DNA from: JADKAV01 sp963769435
Lineage (GTDB): Bacteria; Actinomycetota; Actinomycetes; S36-B12; UBA10799
Direction: 5' to 3'
Length of the DNA: 64,000 nt
Assembly (NCBI GenBank): GCA_963769435.1
Contig: CAVYLN010000002.1
Coordinates: 2,046,001-2,110,000, forward strand
The notes under the pieces were generated by a model, which did not search any database, was not told the origin of the DNA, and saw only the letters and a program-made list of their open reading frames with translations. Shown one piece after another: positions 50,342 to 58,700 of this stretch (position 1 is its first letter; each line of letters opens with the position of its first letter). Both the position numbers and the translations under genes were made by a program.

Positions 50342-51910
50342 ATGATCAGGATTTCGCGTATGGCGGCAGTTGCTGCGGCGGGTGTGGTGGCGGTGCAAAC
50401 GCTGGTGGCCCCGGCCCAGGCGGCGACGGTGCCGGGGGTGATCACGGAGTTCCCGATCCCGACGGCCGGCAGTTTCCCGCCTGGGATCGCGGCGGGTCCG
50501 GACGGGAACCTGTGGTTCACCCAGGGAAACATCGTCAACAAGATTGGGCGGATCACGCCCGCGGGGGTGATCACGGAGTTCCCGACGCCGACGCCGAGCA
50601 GCCAGCCGAACGGGATCGCGGCGGGTCCGGACGGGAACCTGTGGTTCACCGAGTTGGTCGGCAACAAGATCGGGCGGATCACGCCTTCGGGGGTGTTCAC
50701 GGAGTTCCCGATCCCGACGGCGGGTAGCCAGCCGTCCGGTATCGCGGTGGGTCCGGACGGGAACCTGTGGTTCACCGAGCGGATCGGCAACAAGATCGGT
50801 CGGATCACGCCCTCGGGTGTGTTCACGGAGTTCCCGATCCCAACGGCGAGTAGTTCCTCCCGAGGTATCGCGGCGGGCCCGGACGGGAACCTGTGGTTCA
50901 CCGAGACTGTCGGGAACAAGGTCGGTCGGATCACGCCGTCGGGGGTCATCACGGAGTTCGTGGTGCCGACGGCAAGCAGTTCCCCGAATGGGATCGCGGC
51001 GGGTCCGGACGGGAACCTGTGGTTCACCGAGTTGGTCGGCAACAAGATCGGGCGGATCACCCCGTCCGGGGTGATCACCGAATTCCCAGTGCCGACGGCG
51101 AGTAGTTTCCCGGCTGGGATCGCGGCGGGCCCGGACGGGAATCTGTGGTTCACCGAATTCGACGGTCAGCGGATCGGGCGGATCACCCCGTCGGGCGCGA
51201 TCACGGAGTTCACGGTGCAGTCAAGCAGTTCCCCGAGCGGCATCGCGGCGGGTCCGGACGGGAACCTGTGGTTCACCGGGGCCAACGGCAACTCGATCGG
51301 GCGGATCACGTCGGGGATGTCGCCTGCGGATCGGCGGCCGGTGTTGTCGGGGTCGGGACAGGTGGGTCTGCCGTTGGTGTGTGCGGCGGATGTGTGGGGC
51401 TTCGGGTTCCCGGCGACGGTGAGTTGGCAGCGGGCCGGGACGACGATCCCAGGGGAGTCCGGGATCGTTTACACGCCGACCGCGGCGGATGTGGGCAGTG
51501 CGGTGACGTGTTCGTCGCGGGGTGCGCCGGCGGCGGTGCTGGCCACGATGACGGCGGTGAGCAACCCGATCACGGTGGTGGCGCAGGTCACCGGTCCGCC
51601 GGGCCAGAACGGGACCAACGGCACGAACGGTCAGGACGGTGTGGTGGTGTTGTCGGCGGTGTTCGCGCCGGGAACGGTGTCGGCGAAGGTCGGCAAGAAG
51701 TTGTCGGTGAAGTACGGGGTGACGAATGCGGCGCCGTTGACGTTCACGCTGAAGGGCAAGAAGTCCGCCACCCGCAACGTGTCGGCGAAGGCCGGGACGA
51801 ACACGTTGAAGTGGAAGTTGCCGAAGAAGCTCAAGGCCGGCAAGTACACGTTGCGGCTCAGTTTCCAGGGCACGGTCAAGGCCACGACGAAGGTGAAGCT
51901 CAAGAAGTAG
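50342..51910 (+). CDS. Secreted Vgb-like seven-bladed propeller protein
   Basis: A 522-residue exported protein. A signal peptide ends PAQA near residue 29. Seven blades of 42 residues (about 32-325) follow, each with GVITEFPIPTA, GIAAGPDGNLWFT and GNKIGRITPSG, as in virginiamycin B lyase. After the propeller come an Ig-like segment (WGFGFPATVSWQRAG), a short collagen-like GPPGQNGTNGTNGQDG stretch and a basic beta-rich tail ending KATTKVKLKK. It is probably a surface structural or binding protein rather than an antibiotic lyase. The ATG at 50342 has GAGGGAG upstream. TTGATCAA lies about 40 bases before the start. Confidence 0.85.
   Translation: MIRISRMAAVAAAGVVAVQTLVAPAQAATVPGVITEFPIPTAGSFPPGIAAGPDGNLWFTQGNIVNKIGRITPAGVITEFPTPTPSSQPNGIAAGPDGNLWFTELVGNKIGRITPSGVFTEFPIPTAGSQPSGIAVGPDGNLWFTERIGNKIGRITPSGVFTEFPIPTASSSSRGIAAGPDGNLWFTETVGNKVGRITPSGVITEFVVPTASSSPNGIAAGPDGNLWFTELVGNKIGRITPSGVITEFPVPTASSFPAGIAAGPDGNLWFTEFDGQRIGRITPSGAITEFTVQSSSSPSGIAAGPDGNLWFTGANGNSIGRITSGMSPADRRPVLSGSGQVGLPLVCAADVWGFGFPATVSWQRAGTTIPGESGIVYTPTAADVGSAVTCSSRGAPAAVLATMTAVSNPITVVAQVTGPPGQNGTNGTNGQDGVVVLSAVFAPGTVSAKVGKKLSVKYGVTNAAPLTFTLKGKKSATRNVSAKAGTNTLKWKLPKKLKAGKYTLRLSFQGTVKATTKVKLKK
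50440..51312 (+). repeat. 126-bp DNA tandem repeats encoding propeller blades
   Basis: Seven near-identical units, 126 bases long (the first is 129), each carry GCGGCGGGTCCGGACGGGAA and GTGGTTCACC. Identity at silent positions is high, for example CGGGTCCGGACGGGAACCTG in most units. This points to recent expansion or gene conversion rather than selection on protein alone. Confidence 0.85.
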
Positions 51911-51925
51911 CAGGGGCGCGAAACC

Positions 51926-52055
51926 GTGGTGCGTTGTTGATCAACGGTCCCGGGGATGTCGCCATCGGTTCGTCGCGGCGGGATCCGGCAGGCGGGTCTG
52001 CCGGCGTGTGGGGTTTCGGGTTGCCGGCGACAGTGAGTGGGCAGCGGGCCGGGTT
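51926..52055 (+). pseudogene. Collapsed remnant of a second propeller gene
   Basis: GTGGTG-GTTGTTGATCAACGGTC at 51926-51949 repeats the upstream region of the propeller gene (50288-50311). It is followed at once by pieces of that gene's post-propeller domain: GGGGATGTCGCC, GGCGGGTCTGCCG and, at about 52006-52053, a near copy of the Ig-like segment (GTGTGGGGTTTCGGGTT, GGGCAGCGGGCCGGG). All blades and the start codon are missing. The rest of the spacer to 52224 shows nothing coding. Confidence 0.65.
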
Positions 52056-52223
52056 GGGTGTGGTGATTGTGCCGCTTCTGTGCGGTGGTGTGACTTGGTG
52101 CCCGTAGTCGTGGCCAGTGCCGTCGAGGCGATCCCCGGCGCGAGCGCCATCGAGTAGGAAGCATGCGAGGCCGCGATGAGTTCCCGGCTCGTCCGCGATC
52201 TGCTGGAATTCGCGCCGGCCTGA

Positions 52224-52505
52224 TCAGGCCTCGACCGTCACGCCCCGCCAGAAGGCCACGTGGTCGGCGATCTGCGACGCAGCCTCCTTCGGTTCTGGGT
52301 AGACCCACGCCGCATCCTCGTTGGTTCGGCCGTCGACGGTGATCGAGAGGTAGGACGCGGTCCCCTTCCACGGGCACACCGTGTGGGTGTCGCTGTCGCT
52401 GAAGTACTCGCGGTTCAACGAGTCCGGCGGGAAGTAGTGGTTACCCTCCACCACGACCGTCTCGTCTGACTTGGCCAACACCACACCGTTCCACACCGCG
52501 CGCAT
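52224..52505 (-). CDS. DUF427 domain protein
   Basis: A 93-residue single-domain protein. MRAVWNGVVLAKSDETVVVE followed by GNHYFPPDSL, then THTVCPWKGTASYLSITVDG and AAWVYPEPKEAASQIADHVA are the classic DUF427 signature, including CPWKG. The fold is a small beta-tent structure with no established reaction. The ATG at 52505 follows GAGGAGA at good distance. It is divergent from the zinc-ribbon gene. Confidence 0.93.
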   Translation of the reverse strand: MRAVWNGVVLAKSDETVVVEGNHYFPPDSLNREYFSDSDTHTVCPWKGTASYLSITVDGRTNEDAAWVYPEPKEAASQIADHVAFWRGVTVEA

Positions 52506-52780
52506 GGATTCTCCTCTCGTCGTTTCCATCGTCGCGGCTGCCGGGTTTCCCGCAACCGCAGCGTTCTCGGGGGTTGAGTGTCGCCCGGTTACGGGTTCGC
52601 GTACTTCGAGTTCGACGCGCACCCGTCAACCGCGCTTCCGGCGTCGCGGCGTCGGGCGACCCGTGCCACCGCGCAGCCCCTTCCCTCGAACGAGTGACGT
52701 CGCGGTCGGGGATACTCGTGACCGGTCTTCGGCCAGGTGACCGTCCTACCCTGGAAGGGCGTCCACACGGGAGGTCCAAC

Positions 52781-53935
52781 ATGGAGGACGACGCCGTGGC
52801 CTGCAGCGAGTGCGGGCAGGCCATACAAGACACCGACAAGTTCTGCCCCGAGTGCGGGCACAAGGTCGAAGTGGTCGAACTGGTCGAGGAGCCACCACCG
52901 GACCAGACCGAGGTCCTCGAGCCTGCGAAACCACCGCGCCGCAAACGGCGGGGCCTTGTCATCGGCGGGGTCGCCGCGATCGGTCTCATCCTCGCGGGTG
53001 CCGCGTGGTGGGGATTCACCCAGAACAGTGCGGCCAAGGACCAGTACAACGCCTCGGGCCCGGTGCTCATGTCCTCGCTGGACGACATGTCGGCGGCTCA
53101 GTCCACCGAAGTGGTGCAGGAGGTCGCCGGCGGCGCGCAGAACGAGTTGACCACGATCACCGCGACCATCGACGAAGACCCCGGCGCGAAGGGCGCTGAC
53201 CGCCTGACCACTCTTCGCGACGCGTTCGCGGCGCTGGCCGCACTGCAGGCCTACGAGGAGACGAACACGCAGGTGTGGACCGACAACCGTGAGGAACTCG
53301 TGGACAGCCTGGACACTCTGACCACCTACGGTGGTGACATGCAGCCCGCCGCGGCTGAGGGCCAAGACGCGGTACGCACGCTCGACGACCTCACCCGCCG
53401 CGTGGACAAGGCGATGGCCCGCTACCGCAAGCAGGTCAAGAAGGTCAAAGCCGCGGCGAAGTCGCAACGCCAGGACGTGCGGGCGTACCACGCGCAGATG
53501 GAGTCGCTGATCGATCGGTACACAGCTCTGCGCAACGACACCGGCGCCTACGTGGATACCATGTACGACCGGGACCTCTACATGTACGAGGTCATCGACT
53601 ACTTCGCGCAGGCCGGTACCGACCGCCGCGAGATCTCCAACCAGATGGCCGCTCTGAAGCCACCGAGTGACATGCGCGGGGTGCACGCCCGCATCGTGAC
53701 GGTGATCGGTGACGGCGCGGACGCCATCAACTCCGCGGTCGCCGCGCTGGAGGACGCGGAGTGCTACTACGGCGAGTGCTACTTCGAGTTCGACGCGCAG
53801 TGGGAGCAGTTCCAGACCGAGTCCGACCGCATCACCGCGCGCTACGGCCAGGCCTACGACGCGTGGCAGGCCGCGATCGCCAAGGCTCAGAAGAAGGCCA
53901 AGGGCGCAGACCTGCCGGAGCGCCCGGACCTGTAG
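52781..53935 (+). CDS. Zinc-ribbon membrane-anchored protein with helical extracellular domain
   Basis: A 384-residue protein. The N-terminal zinc ribbon has two CxxC pairs (Cys8, Cys11, Cys22, Cys25). An acidic Pro-rich linker and a basic PPRRKRR stop-transfer patch follow, then one membrane helix at about 57-79 (GLVIGGVAAIGLILAGAAWW). The remaining 300 residues are helical, charged and probably coiled coil (RYRKQVKKVKAAAKSQRQDV), with a CYYGECYFEF pair of Cys near 345. Topology: ribbon inside, helical domain outside. Function unknown. The ATG at 52781 is preceded by GGGAGGT. Confidence 0.8.
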   Translation: MEDDAVACSECGQAIQDTDKFCPECGHKVEVVELVEEPPPDQTEVLEPAKPPRRKRRGLVIGGVAAIGLILAGAAWWGFTQNSAAKDQYNASGPVLMSSLDDMSAAQSTEVVQEVAGGAQNELTTITATIDEDPGAKGADRLTTLRDAFAALAALQAYEETNTQVWTDNREELVDSLDTLTTYGGDMQPAAAEGQDAVRTLDDLTRRVDKAMARYRKQVKKVKAAAKSQRQDVRAYHAQMESLIDRYTALRNDTGAYVDTMYDRDLYMYEVIDYFAQAGTDRREISNQMAALKPPSDMRGVHARIVTVIGDGADAINSAVAALEDAECYYGECYFEFDAQWEQFQTESDRITARYGQAYDAWQAAIAKAQKKAKGADLPERPDL

Positions 53936-53999
53936 TCGGCGGAACCGGGCCCGGTCGAGTTGGTCCAACGGCGCGGCGGGGTCGCGAGGTGTGGCCGAG

Positions 54000-54052
54000 C
54001 GCCTTTCGGTGAAGAAGTGACACGTGAGGTGTCGAATCTTCACCAGAAGGCG
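54000..54052. repeat. Structured palindromic repeat R1
   Basis: Outer arms CGCCTTTCGGTGAAGA (54000-54015) and TCTTCACCAGAAGGCG (54037-54052) pair with two mismatches. Inside, GACAC (54019-54023) and GTGTC (54029-54033) pair around the loop GTGAG. Related elements lie at 60849, 62361 and 63383, and a half copy (CTTTCGGTGAAGAAG) at 54711-54725. Confidence 0.8.
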
Positions 54053-54128
54053 ATCGGTTGTCCGTCCGCTGACCTGTCGCCGGATGCAGCGTGCTGATCA
54101 AGCCTGCGTCTGTGGCATCGTCGGGTGC

Positions 54129-54578
54129 ATGCCGCAGGGACCATGGTGGGCTGAGCTCACGACCTGGGGTGTGGTGAACGTGGTGAACGTGGCGCAGGCG
54201 GTCGGGTTCGCCTCCCGGAAGCGCTACGGCATGGGGGTCAACCACAGGATCGGACTGCTGATCGCCGCCCTGGCAGTCCCCGCGACGGTGGCGCTGTGGG
54301 GACTCGCACGCGCCGGCAACCCGTGGTGGATCGGACCAGCGGTCTTCGTCGTGTTCGTGCTGTTCATGCTGGTCGTCGACTACCTGCGTCCTGTGCAGTG
54401 GCGTCACCCGGCACGCCCGGCGATCCTCATTCCCTACCTGGTGTTGTTCTTCGGCGCGATCCTGCTCATGGGGCTCCCGATGTACGACCTCAACCGCGCG
54501 CTGTGGCTGGTCACGGTCGGGACCACCGTTGCCCTGCTCACCTCGATGACCGTGGCCATTCGGCAAGGCAACGGCTGA
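54129..54578 (+). CDS. Small four-helix membrane protein
   Basis: A 149-residue integral membrane protein with four hydrophobic stretches (about 8-24, 37-60, 65-85 and 95-140: ILIPYLVLFFGAILLMGLPM). The start ATG 54129 gives MPQGPWWAELTTWGVVNVVN; the frame is open further upstream but enters palindromic repeat R1, so I reject that extension. No family recognised. It stands alone, between the repeat and the minus-strand CHAT operon. Confidence 0.65.
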   Translation: MPQGPWWAELTTWGVVNVVNVAQAVGFASRKRYGMGVNHRIGLLIAALAVPATVALWGLARAGNPWWIGPAVFVVFVLFMLVVDYLRPVQWRHPARPAILIPYLVLFFGAILLMGLPMYDLNRALWLVTVGTTVALLTSMTVAIRQGNG

Positions 54579-54591
54579 CCGCCCCGCCCTG

Positions 54592-54725
54592 GGGAGTCTG
54601 GACGGATCCGGCCGCTGGTTGGCTGATTCGACCAAAGTCGTCGGCCGCGGCGTTGGGTCGACCCCGCTACCGCCCAATGATCTCCCCGCCGGAGGCCGCA
54701 TACCGCTCGACTTTCGGTGAAGAAG
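54592..54725. repeat. Intergenic segment with GGACGGATCC copy 2 and half copy of R
   Basis: TGGACGGATCCGGCC (54599-54613) and GACCAAAGTC (54630-54639) repeat the arrangement at 28035-28083. Further on, CTTTCGGTGAAGAAG (54711-54725) equals the left arm of repeat R1, but its partner arm is missing. The segment separates the four-helix membrane gene from the end of the CHAT operon and contains no gene. Confidence 0.5.
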
Positions 54726-54744
54726 CCCCCAGACTCCGGCTGGG

Positions 54745-56508
54745 TCACACCGGGCCGCGGCCGGAACCGATGACCGTGAAGGCCGCCCAGTCGCGCGGCG
54801 GTGCGCCTCCCTTCATGAGCGCCAGCGCCCCGTCACGCAGCGCCCCGGCGGGATCCCCGCTCGACATGCCTTCCAGGACTCCAGCCATGAGCCGTCGCCC
54901 CGCGTCATCGTCGACCGCCCACAGGGCAGCGATCACACTCGACGTGCCCGGCCTCTAGGGCGGCGGGTACCAGACCGAGTGGTTCGTCGCCGGGGCCGAT
55001 CCGGTAGAGCCCGCCGTTGCACACGCTCAAAGTCGTGCACCAGGCGCGACGCAGGTCGAGGGTCCGCAACACCGCGGCGGACACCCTGCCGTTCGATCGA
55101 GCGGACAGGCTCAACAACAGCTGCTGGTCCTCGCCCGACTCGCCGTCGGGGAACGAGCCGTGTGTCGCCAGGTGGATCACGCCGGCGCTCGGGCCCACCT
55201 CCCGCAGGGCGCCGACGGATGCTCGTGCCCCGACTCGGACGTCGGCGTCCAGACCCGCCCGCGCCCAGACCTCCCCGAGATGCTCGACCTCATCGGCGGC
55301 CTGTGGCAGCGCGGGCATCCCGGCGTACCCCAGCAGCGGATCACCGAGGGCCAGCGCCATGCGGCCCTCCCGGCGCCTTCCGGCCAGTTGCACCCATGCC
55401 GAGGCGCTGGGGCACACCGTCACCGTTGTGGCGTTCAGCCAGGAGGTGCCATCGGGTCCAAAGAGTGCCATCCACGGTACGGGGTGCAACTGCCTGTGCG
55501 GTACCACGATCCAGCGAGGCCGGTCGGCCTGCGGGAACCGCTCGAGGATCGGCTGCACGAGCACCTCGTGCAGCAGTCGGCCCGCCGCGGCGGCTGCGCC
55601 CGGGTCCTGACCTTGCACAGCACGACGCGCACTGACCACCATGTCGCCCATCGGGCTGGCGTCCACCGGCGCCCGGCCGTCGATGGCGTAACTGCCGATG
55701 AACCCGCTGGCGTAGCGCGCGGGCAGCGGCAGGTCCGGCACCAGGTGGGCCGCTCGCGGGTGATAACGATCGCGGCGAGGCTTCGGGCCGGGTGCAAGGG
55801 ATGGAAAGGCACGACGTACTCGACCAGGACCTCGTCCGGCCGCAGCGCCGCCTGGACCGCCGCCAGCGGGACCGGCTCCGCACCCCCGACGAATCCGGTG
55901 TCCTCGCCGTACATGGACTCGACCGCGGTCAGGGCCTCCTGGCGGGTGGATGCGGTGTCGTCGTCGACGGCCCGTACCGCACTGATCAGGCGCATCTCGC
56001 GCCGCACCGGGTCCGGGTCGGGGTCCTGCGGGAAGGCCAGCACCGCAGCCGCCCGGGCCGCTTCGCCGGGGTCACCGCTGTCCCCGCGGAAGCACCCCGA
56101 CACCGCGTCGAGCAGGACCCGTGCCCGGGCTGATTCGGTGAGGCGGAAGACCTCGGCGACGTCTGGCTCCGCGTCATCGAGCAGGTCCCGCAGCAGCGGG
56201 CCCGTGACCTGGTCGGCGTCCGCCGAGACCCACAGCCGGCCCGGTCTGCTGCGCCAGCCGCGGCGCAACTGCTCGCACGCGGCCATCAGGTCCTCGCGCA
56301 GAGCGGTCCTGCCGGTGGCGTCCGGCTCCTGGCGTTCGAGCAGGTCCTGCAGTGCGGTGGCGGCGGTCAGCCATGCCTGCATGTCTCCGGTCGCCGCAGC
56401 TGAGGACATCGCGGCCCGCAGTCGCAGTTCGGCCCGTGTCGGCTGGCCGGCCCCCCGCCCCTGTCCGGCCCGTGTCGGCTCCCCGAGCCCGCGGCGCTCA
56501 GAGGGCAC
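54745..56508 (-). CDS. CHAT-domain caspase-like protease 2 (two frameshifts)
   Basis: Reconstructed length about 587 residues. The first frame (GTG 56508 to about 55752) gives a helical region (MQAWLTAATALQDLLERQEP, RLTESARARVLLDAVSGCF). The second (about 55750 to 54950) gives the CHAT domain: RWIVVPHRQLHPVPWMALFG, GVIHLATHGSFPDGES with the catalytic His and TTLSVCNGGLYRIG with the catalytic Cys. The third frame completes it (SSVIAALWAVDDDAGRRLMA). Single-base shifts near 55750 and 54948 are needed. CHAT domains are Cys proteases of the caspase/separase clan, usually behind TPR-like helices. The first codons overlap the end of the helical-protein gene by 11 bases. Confidence 0.78.
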
Positions 56509-57223
56509 CGTAACGTGACTCCAGCTCCGAGAGCATGGCCGCCACCTGCGCCGCTTTCGCCGGACCCCCGCTGGACTCGAAGACCAGGTCGACCGGCAGC
56601 ACCTCCGAATCGGCGGCGAGCCTGCGCAGCAGGGCGTCGACCTCGAGCAGCCAATCCTCCGACCACACCTGGTTCATGCCCTCGCCGGCCGCCACCCCGA
56701 CCAGTGAGGCCAGGCGCTCAAGCCATCCCGACTGCTCCTCGAGTTCGGGCAGTCGTGCTGCCCAGCCAAGCGAATCGGCGCAGTCCCGCAGGGTCTGGAC
56801 CAGTCGGCCCTGCGGGTTGTCGGGCTCGGTCGAATCCAGCGCGAACCACCCGCAGTCGGCCGCGAGCACCCAGCAGCGGAAGATCAGGGGGTACGCCTGG
56901 ATCTCAAGGGCCATAGCCCCCACCTGTAGGGCCTCCATGCGGGCTGCATCGTAGGCCCGGGTCTCGTCGGCCAGCAGGAACAGTGCCTGCGCCGCATCGA
57001 ACCTGTCGGACAGTGCCCGGTCACGCTGCCCGAGGTGCAGATGGATGAACGCGGCGGTGGTGGCCGCCAGGTAGGCGATGTCTGGTCTGCCGGCCTGATT
57101 CGCCCCGATGAAGTCGGCGTGCGCCTGCTCGGCGGTGGCCTCCTGCACGAGGTCTGGATCCGCGTCGAGGGCCTGCTGCAGTTCGCCGCCCGCGACGGCC
57201 TTGTAAAGCGGCATCAAGTCCAT
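56498..57223 (-). CDS. Alpha-helical, TPR-like protein in CHAT operon
   Basis: A 241-residue, almost entirely helical, acidic protein without signal or membrane segment. Helix pairs such as AYLAATTAAFIHLHLGQRDR, RFDAAQALFLLADETRAYDA and LEIQAYPLIFRCWVLAADCG suggest TPR- or HEAT-like repeats. No named domain is recognised. It lies between the hydrolase (stop four bases before this ATG) and CHAT protease 2, and TPR-CHAT is the classical fused architecture. It probably acts as the sensor or scaffold for the downstream protease. Whether it was once part of the same polypeptide cannot be decided. Confidence 0.72.
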   Translation of the reverse strand: MDLMPLYKAVAGGELQQALDADPDLVQEATAEQAHADFIGANQAGRPDIAYLAATTAAFIHLHLGQRDRALSDRFDAAQALFLLADETRAYDAARMEALQVGAMALEIQAYPLIFRCWVLAADCGWFALDSTEPDNPQGRLVQTLRDCADSLGWAARLPELEEQSGWLERLASLVGVAAGEGMNQVWSEDWLLEVDALLRRLAADSEVLPVDLVFESSGGPAKAAQVAAMLSELESRYGAL

Positions 57224-57226
57224 GGA

Positions 57227-58700
57227 TCATCCCTGCTGGTCTGGGCGGCACCATTGCCGCAGGTGGTCGGCGGTGCGTTGCTGGGAGAAGAAGGAGCAGT
57301 GCCACAGCGTGTCGCTGCGGCCGAAGGCCAGGCGCTGCTGCGCGGGGATCGGGGATCCCGGCACCCCGGCGGCACCGTCGGTCGGGACCACGATGTCGTT
57401 GGCCGCCTGCCCGAAGACCAGGTCGACGGCCGCGTCCTTGACCCGGACCAGGGACAGCAGGCTGCCGGTCGGCTCGAACTCGACGTCGATGGCGTAGCGC
57501 GCGATGTCCGGGCGGGCAGCCGTCCCAGGGTCGTCAGGCCGGGGTCGGTCGGGTCCATCGCCCGCAACCCGGGAAGGCCTTCCACCGCTCCCGCGGCGAT
57601 GATCTTCACCACGTCCAGTACGCCGCCGAGAATGTCCGCCGGCAGCGACAAGGGACCGTCCGGGATCAGGTTGAGCATCGTGGTCATGCGGTCGATGAAC
57701 GCCTTGATGTGTGCGTCGTCGGCCAGCGGTGTTCCCGCGTTCGGAGCGGCGACGAAGACCGTGCTGCGCACTTGCAGCGGTGAGTCGGGGGCGGCCGCCG
57801 CGTCGGCCAACGCTCGTGCGACCAGCCCGCCGCGACTGTGGGACACGATGTCCACATCGAGCCTGCGCCCCGGCGGGATCATGGACATCAACTCGGCGGC
57901 GTTCTGCTGCGGGGTCACGGACAGGCTCGGGTGGTCGAACGCGAGGACGCGGCCGTCGTAGGTGTGCCACAGATCGCCGATCACGTCGTCGGCGAGTCCC
58001 GAGAAGGTGCCGTGGCTGGTGGCGAACGTGCCGTGGACGAACAGCAGTGCCCGGCCGTCGATCCCGTCCCAGCCGCGGTCGGCCAGGTTCCCGGCCCCAG
58101 CGGTCCGGGTCTCTCCCGGCGCGAACGTGCGCAACCGGTAGGGGCGCGACGACTTCTCGTACTTCTCGGCGAGGACCCGGGCCAGCAGGCCGACCCCCGC
58201 TTCCAGTGCGGGGAACACCAGCACCGACAGCAGTTTGCGCCCGATCATCGCGGCGAGCCCGCGGTCGTCCGAGGCTCCTTCGATCGGCGCGGTGGCGACC
58301 TCGCGGGGCACGCTGAACTCCAGCGTGCCGGGTGTCATCGCCGTGGCTGGTTGTGGGAAGTGCCAGGTCGCGACGCCGGCCTCGTCGACCTGCAACAGCA
58401 CCTGCGGTGCCTCTGCGCCGAGGTCGGGCACCTGCAGCAGCATCAGGCCCTCGTCGTGCGGGCCGCGCACGTCCGCACCGATCACCGGCACCTCGGTGGC
58501 GGCGATCTGGACGCCGTGCACCTGCTCGAGACCCGCCGCCGACAGCGCGTCGGTGAGCGCAGGGGTGGCCGGCGGGCTCTCGTCGGCACGCCCGCCGAGC
58601 AGTTCCGGGGCGCGCTCGGCGGTGCCCACGAGCCCGGGGCCACCAGCGTGACGCCGCTGCCGAGGTCGACCGGGATGCCAGTGCCGTCGAGTTGGGCCAT
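57227..58700 (-). CDS. Lipase-like alpha/beta hydrolase in CHAT operon (two frameshifts)
   Basis: Start ATG 58700 overlaps the CHAT1 stop (TGATG). The first frame reads MAQLDGTGIPVDLGSGVTLV, and near 58637 it shifts to APELLGGRADESPPATPALT. The main frame holds the hydrolase: LLFVHGTFATSHGTFSGLAD (oxyanion), VDIVSHSRGGLVARALADAA (nucleophile Ser in SHSRGG) and FVAAPNAGTPLADDAHIKAF. Near 57510 a second shift gives the true end DIARYAIDVEFEPTGSLLSL...SFFSQQRTADHLRQW to the stop at 57227. The fold is that of PGAP1/lipase-like enzymes, which attack lipids or esters. In this setting it is a candidate effector, possibly released or activated by CHAT cleavage; that is inference. Confidence 0.75.

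Noticed and set aside
49699..51153. A 484-codon minus-strand frame covering the VOC gene and the propeller gene
   Set aside because: Only the last 127 codons (from the ATG at 50082 with GGAGGT upstream) are a real protein. The rest is antisense to the 126-bp tandem repeats and is itself repetitive for that reason.
50440..51312. CRISPR-like regular repeats
   Set aside because: The 126-bp period is in frame, has no unique spacers and encodes propeller blades.
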